In this document: piece by piece, positions 16,507-26,073 of the stretch
Layout: each line of letters starts with the position of its first letter
Position numbering within the stretch: position 1 is the stretch's first letter
Source: Phycisphaerales bacterium
Lineage (GTDB): Bacteria > Planctomycetota > Phycisphaerae > Phycisphaerales > SM1A02
NCBI GenBank assembly: GCA_014238205.1
Contig: JABABM010000015.1
Coordinates: forward strand, 1 to 52,418
Reading direction: 5' to 3'
DNA length: 52,418 nt
Program-made: the position numbers and the translations under genes
The notes under the pieces: model-generated
Told to the model about the DNA's origin: nothing
Databases searched by the model: none
The model's input: only the letters and a program-made list of their open reading frames with translations

Positions 16507-17406
16507 TCAAGTACTTCGGATCACGACATTCCTGTTGCCATCGACGAACTCGAGATGGCCGAAGGTGCCCGAGGCGAAGAGGGAGAGGTCGACAATCCCA
16601 AGCGACTGGCCGACGACGGTCTGGTCGGTATTGATGACGGCGAGACTGTGAACAGATCCATCAACTGACACGAGTCGAAGTTCCCCGGATCCGATGGTGG
16701 GGTCAAGGTCAAGTCCGAAGACGAATGCTTCGCCGGTATTTTCATTGACCGCGACGCGAAGCAGTCCACTGCCGGTGTCACTTGCAAGATAGTAGTGATG
16801 GCAGTTCGGGTTCGAGACGAACGCGTTGAACTGAGGTCCGATTCGAGACTGGATGTCATCAAGCGTGATCTTCCCGGTATACGCATTGGCAATCAGTTTT
16901 GAATGCCTGTAGGCGTCACTTCCGAAGATGGCCAGTGAAACAGCGACACCAAGAAGAATCAGTGCAGCCATGCGCCATGTCCATACCGAGGCCAGTGGTC
17001 GCATGTGGCCTGATGGAGGCAGTGCCATCCGGCTCGCATCGACGGGGGGTGCATCAAGCTCTCCAAGCCATGGGTTCGTGGTACCAGTGATGCCAATGGT
17101 GGCCAGTGGGGCAAGATGATCGGATTCGGCCTCGATGGTTTCGGCGACTGCGGCAAGAACCCTGGATCGAAGAGTTGCCGAGGGCTCAAGTTCCGGAAGG
17201 ATGGAATCTTCCGTGGCAAGTTCATCCTGGATGCGCTGGAGTTCCGATTGGACGTCCATTGAAGCGGCCATGAATGCACGTTCGAACTTGACGGCATCGG
17301 CTGGGGGCAGAAGACCGAAGGCATCAAGGGTTGCCAGTTCAACGAGTTCCGTCATCGTGATATCTGTTTGTGTTGTCATCTCAGTTTGTTCATCCATTCT
17401 TGGCAT
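16507..17406 (-). CDS. RskA-like transmembrane anti-sigma factor
   Basis: This 299-residue protein has a cytoplasmic N-terminal anti-sigma domain (residues about 18-85, starting ELVELATLDAFGLLPPADAVKFE, typical of the RskA family). A proline-rich spacer, one membrane helix (about 145-163) and a beta-rich extracytoplasmic RskA domain (about 175-299) follow. It is expected to hold the ECF sigma factor encoded just upstream until regulated proteolysis releases it. I see no HxxxCxxC zinc motif. The gap to the sigma gene is 45 bases. The start could be any of the first three Met codons; none has a clear ribosome site. Confidence 0.88.
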   Translation of the reverse strand: MPRMDEQTEMTTQTDITMTELVELATLDAFGLLPPADAVKFERAFMAASMDVQSELQRIQDELATEDSILPELEPSATLRSRVLAAVAETIEAESDHLAPLATIGITGTTNPWLGELDAPPVDASRMALPPSGHMRPLASVWTWRMAALILLGVAVSLAIFGSDAYRHSKLIANAYTGKITLDDIQSRIGPQFNAFVSNPNCHHYYLASDTGSGLLRVAVNENTGEAFVFGLDLDPTIGSGELRLVSVDGSVHSLAVINTDQTVVGQSLGIVDLSLFASGTFGHLEFVDGNRNVVIRST

Positions 17407-17451
17407 CTGTCTGGTGTATTCGATTCGTGCCTGGGCCTGGTCTCGAAGTGG

Positions 17452-18048
17452 TCAGGATGCGGCCCAATCAGATTTCGACTTGTCATCCGAACTTTCCCGG
17501 AGCTTGTTCAGCCCACGGCTGAGAGCGGACTTGATCGTGCCCAGTGGCGTTTCAAGTTGTTGGCTTACTTCTCTCAGCGTGAAACCCTGAAGATAGGAAC
17601 GCTCTATGACAATGCGTTGCAACTCGGGGAGTTTCGCTATGTGCCTTCGCAGTTCCGAATTCCTTTCATCAGCTTGTGTTCGCTGGCCGGGTTCGCCCGT
17701 ACCCGCGGACTCTGTCAGGTTCTCATCCAGGAGAGTTGGCTTGGGTCGAATCGACCTTCGCCGGAGTTGATCAATCAGGTGTCGCCGGGCGATCAACATC
17801 ACCCAGGTGACCAGTTTCGCCCTCCGTGGATCAAACCGATCCGCGGTCTGCCAGAGCCTGACGAAGATGTCCTGGACGGCATCCTCAGCCTCGGCCTGGG
17901 TAGGCATCAACTGCCTGGCCACCTTGAACACGAGCCCTCCGAACTGATCGTAGAGCCGCTCGATGGCCTGCTCATCGCCAGCTGCGACCCGTTGCATGAG
18001 CAAAAGGGACTGCTGGTCGACTACGCGACGCTCCTGACGATCCACCAT
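17452..18048 (-). CDS. ECF sigma factor (SigK-like)
   Basis: A 198-residue ECF sigma factor. Region 2 is around YDQFGGLVFKVARQL, with DAVQDIFVRLWQTADRFD and WVMLIARRHLIDQLRRR. Region 4 has the helix-turn-helix RSYLQGFTLREVSQQLETPLGTIKSALSRGLNKLRE. It is paired with the RskA-like gene and probably controls an envelope-stress set together with its own operon. ATG 18048 is chosen because GGAGGAG lies 9 bases upstream; the TTG at 18057 overlaps that site. It diverges from the pilin-like gene across about 380 bases. Confidence 0.93.
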   Translation of the reverse strand: MVDRQERRVVDQQSLLLMQRVAAGDEQAIERLYDQFGGLVFKVARQLMPTQAEAEDAVQDIFVRLWQTADRFDPRRAKLVTWVMLIARRHLIDQLRRRSIRPKPTLLDENLTESAGTGEPGQRTQADERNSELRRHIAKLPELQRIVIERSYLQGFTLREVSQQLETPLGTIKSALSRGLNKLRESSDDKSKSDWAAS

Positions 18049-18427
18049 TCGCTTCAACTCCTCCCCCGGTTCCGTGGAAATTAGAGGTTTCTTCCCCAGT
18101 GTTCTTCATTCCAACCCGTCTCAAATCATATTGTGCCCATAATTTTGGTGTTGAGGGTGGAAATCGTGAAGCAATTCACATGAATCTGCCCGCTGGTGCG
18201 TGCTTGGAGAAAATGTGTTTTTCATGCCGATTGCTCTCATTATCGGTCTTGATTGTGTCTTTTTCATATATCGTGAATCCCAGTCAGGGATGACATGGAC
18301 TCAAATGTAGAAAGGGGCATGGCAGCCGGGAGTCTGGTTTCGACCGGGCTTCAAGTCCACGCGGTTCGAGTATTTGTGTTCGGGTTCATGCAATGAGCTC
18401 GAATGAAGACACATCCAGGAGCGCGTG
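18049..18427. other. AT-richer intergenic stretch between divergent genes
   Basis: This is visibly richer in A and T than its surroundings. On the minus strand TATGAT (18130-18125) could be a -10 box for the sigma operon, with AACACC upstream as a weak ECF-like -35. A 64-codon open frame at 18099-18293 (+) has no ribosome site and I do not call it. No repeat or RNA is recognised. Confidence 0.35.
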
Positions 18428-19207
18428 ATGAACTACCGCGCGACAATCTCAACGGTTCGATCAGGAAGTGGTCGGTCTTTGCAGCGTCCTGGATTCAGTC
18501 TCATCGAACTCCTTGTCGTAATGGCGATTACAGGCGTGCTTACGGCGTTGTTGGTCCCGACACTCTCAAGCATTCGTGAAAATGCGAATCGCGTCATCAG
18601 TGCTTCCAACCAGAGGACGATCGGTCAGGCATTGACGATGTATGCATCGGATCACAAGGATCGGTTGCCACGGAGTCGTGTCATCGACCTGAGTGCACCC
18701 ATGCCCGGTGAGTTGATGGCTGCACATTTCGAACACTCCAATACCGGTTCGGAGGGGAATCGTCGATATCAACCTGATTACCTTGCTGGATGGGATGGGA
18801 TCGGCCTTCTGTACGCACTTCGATACGTCGAGAGCCATAAAGTCTTCTATTGCCCGAGCCACGAAGGACAGCACCAGGTCGACCGCTACTCTCAGGCTTG
18901 GGAAGAAGGCCGAGGCACGATCTACACGAACTACCATTACGCCGGTCATAAGAACTGGGAAACCGGGTTGCACCGACGCTTCGCAAATCCGGAACGCATG
19001 GTTCTCCTGACCGATGGCCTTCGTCGACAAAGCGACCTCAGCCACAGGACAGGTTTGAATGTCATGATGGGCGATGGTTCGGTCAGGTGGCACGAGTTGC
19101 CGACTCTCCTGGCCCGCCTTCCACTCCATGATCCGGTTGGCATCGAGATTCGTGATCACCATGATCTGATCAACGAAATCTTCAACCTCAATGGCGTGAT
19201 CGACTGA
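18428..19207 (+). CDS. Type II/IV pilin-like protein with H-X9-DG motif
   Basis: This 259-residue pseudopilin has the prepilin peptidase site after Gly22 in PGFSLIELLVVMAI, with Phe+1 and Glu+5 as required, followed by the hydrophobic assembly helix. Near the C terminus, HRTGLNVMMGDGSV contains His, nine residues, then Asp-Gly: the prepilin-processing-associated H-X9-DG motif, widespread in planctomycetes and verrucomicrobia. These proteins occur in large families whose job is unknown; a role in a type II secretion-like system is the usual assumption. ATG 18428 follows AGGAG (18417-18421) by 6 bases. No secretion ATPase or prepilin peptidase gene is in the window. Confidence 0.9.
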   Translation: MNYRATISTVRSGSGRSLQRPGFSLIELLVVMAITGVLTALLVPTLSSIRENANRVISASNQRTIGQALTMYASDHKDRLPRSRVIDLSAPMPGELMAAHFEHSNTGSEGNRRYQPDYLAGWDGIGLLYALRYVESHKVFYCPSHEGQHQVDRYSQAWEEGRGTIYTNYHYAGHKNWETGLHRRFANPERMVLLTDGLRRQSDLSHRTGLNVMMGDGSVRWHELPTLLARLPLHDPVGIEIRDHHDLINEIFNLNGVID

Positions 19208-19221
19208 TTCACGACACGCTT

Positions 19222-20109
19222 TCACCGGCCCTCGAGATATACAAGTTGCAGGCGGTGTCGCCCGATACCCGGGTCGATCGTCGATGCCCGTGAAACGTTG
19301 ATCCAATCGGCCACGAGTACATGATCTATGTGGTACATGGGCAGGGACCGTGGGAACGTCGGCCCCCATCCCACTCCTGCAAGGCTCCAGGCATCTCTCA
19401 TGCCGGGCAGCAGCATGTTGATGGCAGCGCTGTTGCCAGCCATGTTGAAATCCCCAAGGGCGATGTCGATATCGCCTCCTCCCCGATCCATCAGCCATTG
19501 GCGAGCCTGTCTTGCCAGTTCCATCCGGGAGCGGAACAGTCCCGAAGGAAAGTCGACTGCCAGGATCCGGAGTGGTTGCCCCAGTTGTGAGATCGTGTCG
19601 ATTTCAACCATCTTCAACGATATGTCGTTCGACGTGGCAACGGAGCGGACCTGGCGTACAGGGAGCCTGGTCAGGATCGTGAAGTGACCGTACTTGTATG
19701 GCTGGATATCGGGACCGAGCCATTCAAGAAGTGAAGGCGATCCTCGCACTCCATACCCATGGGTCAGGATGGTGATGTCAGCATCGAGTTCCATGAGAAC
19801 GTCTGCATGCATTTCTCGATCCGTCTTGTCATGTGACATCGTCCATTGGACGAGGGAAAGACCGGTTGCCTCATTGTCAAATGGGCGAAGGGGCTGGTCG
19901 ACGAACAGCCACCAGGCGGGAGCGAGCACCGCAACACAGGCCCACACGATTTTCATCGATCGATTTCCTGCTGCCCACATCCCGATGACGGCGATCGGGA
20001 TGATCAGGAAGCCGGGTACCCATGAGCACAGTTGAGTCAGGATGGTCCGGTCTGAGAATACCACTCCGATCAACCAGGCAAGCAGCACTCCCGACGCACA
20101 TGCATGCAT
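19222..20109 (-). CDS. Membrane-anchored endonuclease/exonuclease/phosphatase-family protein
   Basis: A protein of about 295 residues. The N-terminal third has three hydrophobic segments (GVLLAWLIGVVF, FLIIPIAVIGMWAAG, IVWACVAVLAPAWWLFV). The C-terminal 200 residues form an EEP fold, with LGDFNMAGNSAAI as the DFN motif and YHIDHVLV as the conserved Asp-His end. Similar membrane-tethered EEP proteins with the domain outside the membrane are common, but their substrate is unknown. The usual N-terminal Glu is not obvious in LMELDADITILTHG. The frame also starts at TTG 20160, overlapping the permease gene by 17 bases. Neither start has a good ribosome site. Confidence 0.78.
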   Translation of the reverse strand: MHACASGVLLAWLIGVVFSDRTILTQLCSWVPGFLIIPIAVIGMWAAGNRSMKIVWACVAVLAPAWWLFVDQPLRPFDNEATGLSLVQWTMSHDKTDREMHADVLMELDADITILTHGYGVRGSPSLLEWLGPDIQPYKYGHFTILTRLPVRQVRSVATSNDISLKMVEIDTISQLGQPLRILAVDFPSGLFRSRMELARQARQWLMDRGGGDIDIALGDFNMAGNSAAINMLLPGMRDAWSLAGVGWGPTFPRSLPMYHIDHVLVADWINVSRASTIDPGIGRHRLQLVYLEGR

Positions 20110-20143
20110 GAGCAGGCGAGTTGTTCCAGGGCCACTGCGTTGT

Positions 20144-21979
20144 TCAGAATGGGAATGCAAGTGGGGCAGCGATGGCGCAGATGATCATGATGAGAAGAGT
20201 CAGGGGAATGCCGAGTCTCGTGTAATCAAGGAAACGATACCCGCCAGGTCCATAGACCATGAGGTTCGTCTGGTAGCCGATTGGCGTGATGAAATTGCAG
20301 CCTGCCACCATCAGCGTGAACACATAGGCGAGTGGATTCACGCCGAGCAACTCCGCAGCAAGCATTGCAAAGGGGAACACGAGGGCCGTTGCCGCATAGG
20401 GCGTGATCAATTGGGAAAGAAGATTGGTGAATATGAACAGGATGACAAGTACGAAGGCTGGATGCATCGTCACCATCTGCTCAGGACCGCCGAAGACCGA
20501 GATGATTCCTTCAGCAGCGCCACTCTTGTCCATCGCAGCCCCAAGGCCGATGGCTGCCCCGATGCTGATGAGCACCTGCCAGTTGATGCTGTTCCTGGCC
20601 ACCGTGCCGCTCAGGCAACGCGAAAGCACCATGAGGAGGGCGCATGTCCAGATTGCGACCAGGGGCGGGATGCCGACCTTGTTCCCCCCAATGAGAAGAG
20701 CGACGAGCAGCAGCAGCAGCACGAGGGCAATGTGTGCACGTTGATGCCGGATGGGACGGGAATCGCTGACTTGTGAAACCAGGTAGAAATCGGGGTCGTC
20801 GCGGTGTGCATCGATGAACCCGATGTGCGTATCCAGGAGCAGGGTGTCGCCGACCTTCAGGATGATGTCACCGATCTTCTGGTGCACCGCTTCACCCTGG
20901 CGGTGTACAGCGATGATCGCCGCGTTGTAACGGGTCCGGAATCGTGTTTCACGGACTGTCCTGTGTACGAGGGGCGAGTTGGCGGACACGACGGCTTCGA
21001 CGAGCGTCCGGGAACCGGTATTGACACTCAGCTTCTCGACCTCGTCTGTCGCCAGCGCAAGCCCCCTGAACGATCGCAGATCCTTGACCGAGTCGAGGAT
21101 CCCTACGAAGACAAGCAGATCTCCGGCTTGCAGGATCTCATCAGGTCCCACTGCGGGGACGTGTGTTCCGTTTCGCTCGATGCTGCTGAGATACAGGCCC
21201 GGAAGATTACGGAGCCCGGCCTCCTCGATGCTCTGGCCGATGATGGGGGCATTCTTTACCACGACCATCTCTGCCTGGTAGTTCTTGGAGTAGTCCAGGT
21301 CGATCTGCTCGATGCTCACGCGCTCGGGAAGCAACCATCGTGAGCAGAAGATGATGAGGCCGATTCCAAGGATGACGCAGGGAAGGCCGATGGCGGCAAC
21401 ACCGAAGAACTGGATCCATTCAGGCGGTGTCGTGAATCCGACTTCGTTCAACCATGGGCGTTCGGTTGAAAGGTAATCATGGAAGAGACCGATCACCAGG
21501 AGGTTGGAAGCCGTGCCGATCATGGTCAACCGCCCGCCGAGAATCGCGGAAAAACTCAGAGGCATGTAGAGCAATGAAGGGCTGATCTTCAGTTTCTTCG
21601 ACCAGTCCTTCACAAGTGGAATGCACATTGCGACGATCGGCGTGTTGTTCATGAAACCCGACATGAGTGCAACGGGCGCCATCAGCCTGAACTGTGCCCC
21701 CATGACGCTGGAGGGGCGACCGAGGAGTTTCCTGGCAACTTCGGCAAAGGCACCTGTTTCCTGCATGCCGGCGGCAAACACGTAAAGCCCGGCAATCATG
21801 AGGACCGCTTCCGATGCGAACCCGGATGCTGCATCGTGTACATCGACAACACCCACAACCATGAGGATGATCAAGCCACTCAGCAGGGCGATGTCCATGC
21901 CCATCCGGTTGGAGACCAGGGCTGCTATAACCAGGATAAGGACGCAGATCGTGAACCAGGCTTCAAGCCCCATGGTCAT
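20144..21979 (-). CDS. SLC13-type permease with two RCK_C domains
   Basis: A 611-residue membrane protein of the divalent anion/sodium symporter superfamily (CitM/SLC13). The N-terminal half includes MSGFMNNTPIVAMCIPLV, a characteristic N-x-T-P half-repeat signature, and the C-terminal half has FTNLLSQLITPYAATALVFP. Two RCK_C (TrkA-C) domains sit in the middle, about residues 230-395, with LRNLPGLYLSSIERNG and RFRTRYNAAIIAVHRQG. Proteins with this layout have been linked to sulfate or other anion uptake, but the substrate cannot be read from sequence. AGGAG lies just before ATG 21979. The downstream EEP gene may be co-transcribed. The upstream neighbour encodes a HAL2-like phosphatase, which would fit a sulfate link, although that is inference. 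Confidence 0.9.
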   Translation of the reverse strand: MTMGLEAWFTICVLILVIAALVSNRMGMDIALLSGLIILMVVGVVDVHDAASGFASEAVLMIAGLYVFAAGMQETGAFAEVARKLLGRPSSVMGAQFRLMAPVALMSGFMNNTPIVAMCIPLVKDWSKKLKISPSLLYMPLSFSAILGGRLTMIGTASNLLVIGLFHDYLSTERPWLNEVGFTTPPEWIQFFGVAAIGLPCVILGIGLIIFCSRWLLPERVSIEQIDLDYSKNYQAEMVVVKNAPIIGQSIEEAGLRNLPGLYLSSIERNGTHVPAVGPDEILQAGDLLVFVGILDSVKDLRSFRGLALATDEVEKLSVNTGSRTLVEAVVSANSPLVHRTVRETRFRTRYNAAIIAVHRQGEAVHQKIGDIILKVGDTLLLDTHIGFIDAHRDDPDFYLVSQVSDSRPIRHQRAHIALVLLLLLVALLIGGNKVGIPPLVAIWTCALLMVLSRCLSGTVARNSINWQVLISIGAAIGLGAAMDKSGAAEGIISVFGGPEQMVTMHPAFVLVILFIFTNLLSQLITPYAATALVFPFAMLAAELLGVNPLAYVFTLMVAGCNFITPIGYQTNLMVYGPGGYRFLDYTRLGIPLTLLIMIICAIAAPLAFPF

Positions 21980-21999
21980 ACGTCTCCTTCAACATGATC

Positions 22000-23028
22000 C
22001 TAGGCCGTCTCGACAGCGCCGACTTCCAGTTCTTCGATTGTGGCAATCAGTCGTTCATGCAGGCTTGGAATCGCTGCAATGACTCCCCTATTCTCCTTCA
22101 GGCCCGCTCCGTGGCTGAAGTCGAGTGGATTTCCATGAATATCGGTAACAATGACTCCGGCTTCTTGGGCAATGATCGAACCTGCTGCATGATCCCAGAT
22201 CTTCTCGACATATCCCTTTCGAGTGGGAAGTCGAAGGTAGGCGTCCGCCTGTCCCCTGGCAACAAGTGCATATTTGCATTGGCTGTCGATACGTACAGGA
22301 TCGCCGACATCACCAAGGTGTTCGGCAATTCGATCGGCATCGGACCGATTTGAATGGGCCTTCTCAACCGAGCCGCAGAACTGGAGGAGCCGTTCTTCCT
22401 GGAGAGGACGTGAGCGGATACCCAGTCGCTCTGCTGCCGGATCGCACCCTTCGAACTCCCATGCACCCTCGCCTCGGGATGCCGCGTACAGAACGCCTCG
22501 CGTATCCGGGATGTCCAGCCTTGCATCCTGGGAAACCGGCAGAGCTGGGCAACCCATCACGCCGTGAATGACCTGGCCATCCTCGATCCGCCCAAGGGCG
22601 ATCGCGTACTGCTGGTTCCGGAGGAAGCCCTTTGTCCCGTCAATCGGGTCCAGGGTCCAGTATCCATTGGCTGATCCGTCATGGTCACATTGATCAATGG
22701 CATCAAGCACATCCTGCTCGGTGGCATTCGGCCTCCATTGCTGGACGGTGGATACGACGGCGTTTCGAACCGCCGACATGGACTCATCCTTGAGTGTGCC
22801 AGCGTCCTCCTCGCCCACAACCAGCCTGTCGGCAGGGTCTGGAAGGCACTCCTCGAGAACAAGGGCGACAATGGCCTGGGCTGCAAGGTCGGCAACCGTG
22901 ACAGGGCTGCGATCATCCTTCGTGAGTGTAATTACGGCATCCAGATTCGCCTGCACGGTCCTTGTGATGTGAGAAGCCGTTGCTACTGCCTGGATTCCTG
23001 CCGCAATCATGTCATTGGCGTGGTTCAT
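22000..23028 (-). CDS. Inositol-monophosphatase-family phosphatase, HAL2/CysQ-like
   Basis: This 342-residue Mg2+-dependent, Li+-sensitive type phosphatase shows the metal site: Asp47 in TVADLAAQ, Glu73/Glu74 in VVGEEDA, WTLDPIDGTKGF at 124-135, and the C-terminal WDHAAGSIIAQEAG. The KxF-like GTKGFLRNQQYAIAL segment favours 3'(2'),5'-bisphosphate nucleotidase (PAP phosphatase, HAL2 type) over inositol monophosphatase. It would recycle PAP from sulfate assimilation or sulfation. It lies 20 bases upstream of the SLC13 gene in the same direction. A short hairpin separates it from atpA. Confidence 0.88.
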   Translation of the reverse strand: MNHANDMIAAGIQAVATASHITRTVQANLDAVITLTKDDRSPVTVADLAAQAIVALVLEECLPDPADRLVVGEEDAGTLKDESMSAVRNAVVSTVQQWRPNATEQDVLDAIDQCDHDGSANGYWTLDPIDGTKGFLRNQQYAIALGRIEDGQVIHGVMGCPALPVSQDARLDIPDTRGVLYAASRGEGAWEFEGCDPAAERLGIRSRPLQEERLLQFCGSVEKAHSNRSDADRIAEHLGDVGDPVRIDSQCKYALVARGQADAYLRLPTRKGYVEKIWDHAAGSIIAQEAGVIVTDIHGNPLDFSHGAGLKENRGVIAAIPSLHERLIATIEELEVGAVETA

Positions 23029-23045
23029 GTTGATTGTTTCATCGG

Positions 23046-23060
23046 TTCCACGAGGTGGAA
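23046..23060. promoter_or_regulatory. Hairpin between atpA and the phosphatase gene
   Basis: TTCCAC and GTGGAA form a 6-base stem with a GAG loop in the 102-base gap after atpA and 18 bases before the phosphatase start. There is no T-run on the minus strand. It may weakly end the atp transcript or be an mRNA end. Confidence 0.3.
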
Positions 23061-23130
23061 AGGGGTGAAAATGACCACAGCTTCCCCGCTTATTTTCGAA
23101 GCAGGGACCTTCAGGTCGAGTGAGATGAAC

Positions 23131-24678
23131 TCAACCAGACCATGTCTCACTGAACTCGCTGATCGCCTTCCCGAACTTCTCTTCAAGACCCTTGAAGGAC
23201 TGGCTTTCCACGAGTTCATCCCGGAGAGCTTTGGCTGGCCCCCTGAAATGATCGAGCAGGTCCTTCTCGAAGGTGTGGACCTTGTTCAGTGGAAGTTTGT
23301 CAAGGAATCCCTTTGAGCCGGTATAGATCGAAATGCACTGGTCAATGGCATTGAACGGCGAATACTGTCCTTGCTTGAGAAGTTCCACCATGCGTGCACC
23401 ACGATCAAGTTGCTGCTGTGCAGACTTGTCGAGTTCAGTTCCCAGTTGGGCAAAGGCTTCCAGTTCACGGAACGCAGCCAGGTCGAGTCGAAGTGACCCC
23501 GCGACTTCCTTCATCGCCTTGATCTGGGCATTGCCACCGACACGGCTCACTGAGATGCCGACATTAACGGCAGGGCGTACACCCGAAGCGAAGAGCTCCG
23601 GCTGGAGGTAGATCTGCCCGTCGGTGATCGAGATCACGTTTGTCGGGATGTATGCCGAGACATCGCCTTCCTGTGTCTCGATGATGGGGAGGGCGGTGAG
23701 TGAACCTCCTCCGTTCTCGTCGGAAAGCTTGGTCGCTCGTTCAAGGAGCCGACTGTGAAGATAGAACACATCACCGGGATAGGCTTCACGACCAGGCGGG
23801 CGACGAAGAAGAAGAGACAGCTGCCTGTAGGCCGTTGCCTGCTTGGAAAGATCGTCATACACGCAGAGTGCGTGCTTGGGCATCTTGCCACGGGTTCCGT
23901 TCCACATGAAGTACTCACCCATTGCGCATCCTGCATAGGGCGCGATGTACTGGAGCGGAGCTGGTGCGGAGGAGCCGGCATTGACCACGATGGTGTAGTC
24001 CATGGCACCATGCTGGCGGAGTGTCTCGATGACTCCCGCGACCGTGGAATCCTTCTGTCCGACGGCGACATAGATGCAGACGACGGCTTCATCCGTTCCC
24101 CAGAACTGCTTCTGGTTGATGATCGCATCAAGGGCAACAGCGGTCTTTCCTGTCTTGCGGTCGCCGATGATGAGTTCACGCTGGCCACGACCGATCGGGA
24201 TCATCGAGTCGATGCCCTTGATTCCGGTCTGGAGAGGTTCGGTCACAGGCTGCCGTGCGGCAATGCCCGGGGCAACGATGTCGAGTTTCTGCGTCTGGGA
24301 GGAATCGATCGGGCCACGGCCATCGAGCGGCGTACCGAGTGGGTCGACTACGCGACCAAGGAGCCCTTCTCCTACGGGAACCTCGAGCAGGTTGCTCGTC
24401 GATCGAACCGTATCACCTTCCCGGACGGAGAGGTAATCCCCGTAGATCACGGCTCCGACCGTGTCAGACTCCAGGTTCATGGCCTGTCCCATGACGGAGC
24501 CCTTGTTGGTATCGAATTGAAGCAGTTCGCCGGCCATCGCGTTCGAGAGGCCGTAGATCCGGGCAATGCCGTCTCCGACCTCGACAACGCGTCCAACTTC
24601 GGAGACTTCCAGTTCACTGTTGAACTGTTCGATCTCCTGCTTGATAACAGAGGTGATTTCGTCGGTCTTGATCTTCAC
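23131..24678 (-). CDS. atpA: ATP synthase F1 subunit alpha
   Basis: The regulatory nucleotide-binding subunit of F1. The 515-residue protein has the P-loop GDRKTGKTA at 172-180, the family signature [17 protein letters not shown], and the C-terminal domain with [21 protein letters not shown] text. The frame is open upstream to 24861, but that part has no alpha-subunit character. GTG 24678 ([17 protein letters not shown]) has GAGG 8 bases upstream and matches the usual start. It follows a SIMPL-domain gene instead of atpH, and no atpG, atpD or atpC follows; the next genes encode a phosphatase and a permease. Confidence 0.97.
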   Translation of the reverse strand: MKIKTDEITSVIKQEIEQFNSELEVSEVGRVVEVGDGIARIYGLSNAMAGELLQFDTNKGSVMGQAMNLESDTVGAVIYGDYLSVREGDTVRSTSNLLEVPVGEGLLGRVVDPLGTPLDGRGPIDSSQTQKLDIVAPGIAARQPVTEPLQTGIKGIDSMIPIGRGQRELIIGDRKTGKTAVALDAIINQKQFWGTDEAVVCIYVAVGQKDSTVAGVIETLRQHGAMDYTIVVNAGSSAPAPLQYIAPYAGCAMGEYFMWNGTRGKMPKHALCVYDDLSKQATAYRQLSLLLRRPPGREAYPGDVFYLHSRLLERATKLSDENGGGSLTALPIIETQEGDVSAYIPTNVISITDGQIYLQPELFASGVRPAVNVGISVSRVGGNAQIKAMKEVAGSLRLDLAAFRELEAFAQLGTELDKSAQQQLDRGARMVELLKQGQYSPFNAIDQCISIYTGSKGFLDKLPLNKVHTFEKDLLDHFRGPAKALRDELVESQSFKGLEEKFGKAISEFSETWSG

Positions 24679-24712
24679 GATTGAATCCTCACAGTCTTCC
24701 GTCCTGTCCCGG

Positions 24713-25462
24713 TCAGGGACCTTCGATTTCCCAAACAAGTGAAACGCTTGCACGTACGGTGACATCACCCGAGACGATGGGGGGCGCCGGTGCAGCGTCC
24801 ATGGCCATCCTTGCACCCGAGTACATCTTTTCATATTGGTATCTTGGTTCAGCCGAGGCACTGTCGAGTGAGAGTGACCTGATCTTCTTCAAGGCTACTC
24901 CACCCGCCTCCGCAAGAGTTCCTGCATCTGCCAGTGCATTCTTCGTTGCCTGACTGATTGCAGCCATTCTCCCGGTGCGGGAGTCGGCGAGTCCGAACAC
25001 CAGCTGCCCGATGTCATTGGCGCCTGCATCGATCGCAGTTGCAATGAGATCTCCACCCATTTCGAGTCGAGCCGTGGTGATACGCATGGTGCTTGACACC
25101 TTGTATCCAACGATCGTCGGACGCCAGCCTGGAGCCGGGTTCCGGGGTCGTGGTGACCACTGCGGATCAATGGCGTATCGCTCTATGACGTATTCAGCAC
25201 GTTCCTTCAATCCGAGGCCTTCGACCGCCTTGATGAGATTCTGCATGGCCTTCACGGCTTCGGCATTGGCTTCACCAGGAGACGTGGCGCTTGCTTCGAT
25301 CCCGAGGTCAAGCTTCATCTGATCGGCAGGAATCTTCAACTCGGCAACTCCCACGACTCGAAGCGTCGCAGGCTGCTTCTCATCATCCGCCTGGGCATGC
25401 CCGGCGATGAAGGCCGGCAGCCCGATGAGGAACGCCATGAGCATCGTGGTCGTTGTCTTCAT
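24713..25462 (-). CDS. SIMPL-domain (DUF541) exported protein inside the atp operon
   Basis: A 249-residue protein with a Sec signal peptide ([25 protein letters not shown]) and a SIMPL/DUF541 domain over almost the whole mature part: [26 protein letters not shown], then the middle [16 protein letters not shown], and the end [13 protein letters not shown]. Family members (for example BP26 and YggE) are periplasmic and form ring- or channel-like oligomers in the known structures; the biochemical role is not settled. Its ATG overlaps the atpH stop as ATGA, and atpA starts 34 bases after its end, so it is translated as part of the ATP synthase message. Confidence 0.87.
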   Translation of the reverse strand: MKTTTTMLMAFLIGLPAFIAGHAQADDEKQPATLRVVGVAELKIPADQMKLDLGIEASATSPGEANAEAVKAMQNLIKAVEGLGLKERAEYVIERYAIDPQWSPRPRNPAPGWRPTIVGYKVSSTMRITTARLEMGGDLIATAIDAGANDIGQLVFGLADSRTGRMAAISQATKNALADAGTLAEAGGVALKKIRSLSLDSASAEPRYQYEKMYSGARMAMDAAPAPPIVSGDVTVRASVSLVWEIEGP

Positions 25463-26064
25463 GCCGTATCCTCGAGGTAGGTTCCGATGGACGATCGTAT
25501 GGTCCGGCTGCCCTTCTCCCGCAGGTTCGTGCCCATCCTACGGAGCTTGGTCGCAACTGAACCGTCAAGCAGTTCATCTCCGATTCGCAGTTGGACTCCA
25601 CCGATGATGGCGGGGTTTGTCGAGGGGTGGAGGACAGGGTCCTTGCCCATGGCAGACTTGATGCGCTCGCCGATGCGCGCAAGGGCTGCTTCATCGATGG
25701 GGGAGGCTGTAATGACATCAACCTCGATGCGACCGAAGGCTTCCTGGACGAGCTGGTCATAGGCGACCTGGATCAGTTCCAGATGGCCAAGCCTTCCATT
25801 GGCATTGAGGACGAGCATGAATCGCAGCAGCAGGTCGGTGATCCGGCCCTCGAAGATCGTCCTGATCGTCGAGGTGCGGCGATCCGTGTCGATGACGGGT
25901 GAACTGAAAAGGGCATCAAGAGTTTGTTCCGAGGCCAGGATGTGGATGATCTGCTCCAGCTCATCTGCCAGTTCAAGGACCATGTCGCGACCACCGGACT
26001 CCTCAGCCAACTCGTAGAGGCTGCGAGCGTAGATGGACGCCAGGGTGTCTGTCTGCATTGTCAT
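25459..26064 (-). CDS. atpH: ATP synthase F1 subunit delta
   Basis: The subunit that ties the F1 head to the b stalk (OSCP). It is 201 residues long with the family outline: ASIYARSLYELAEESG at the start, RLGHLELIQVAYDQLV in the middle, and a C-terminal domain ending in NPAIIGGVQLRIGDELLDGSVATKLRRM, the conserved delta signature. It begins 9 bases after atpF ends. The stop overlaps the SIMPL gene start by 4 bases. Confidence 0.94.
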   Translation of the reverse strand: MTMQTDTLASIYARSLYELAEESGGRDMVLELADELEQIIHILASEQTLDALFSSPVIDTDRRTSTIRTIFEGRITDLLLRFMLVLNANGRLGHLELIQVAYDQLVQEAFGRIEVDVITASPIDEAALARIGERIKSAMGKDPVLHPSTNPAIIGGVQLRIGDELLDGSVATKLRRMGTNLREKGSRTIRSSIGTYLEDTA

Positions 26065-26073
26065 CGGATCAAC

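Noticed and set aside
18099..18293. Plus-strand 64-codon frame in the intergenic region
   Set aside because: No ribosome site; the start region does not look like a signal peptide and the composition is that of AT-richer intergenic DNA.
18566..19498. Minus-strand open frame of about 310 codons over the pilin-like gene
   Set aside because: It is antisense to a gene with a clear prepilin signal and H-X9-DG motif; the translation is rich in Arg, His and Cys with no known features.
23755..24684. Plus-strand open frame of about 309 codons over atpA
   Set aside because: Antisense to a certain atpA; no ribosome site and no recognisable protein.
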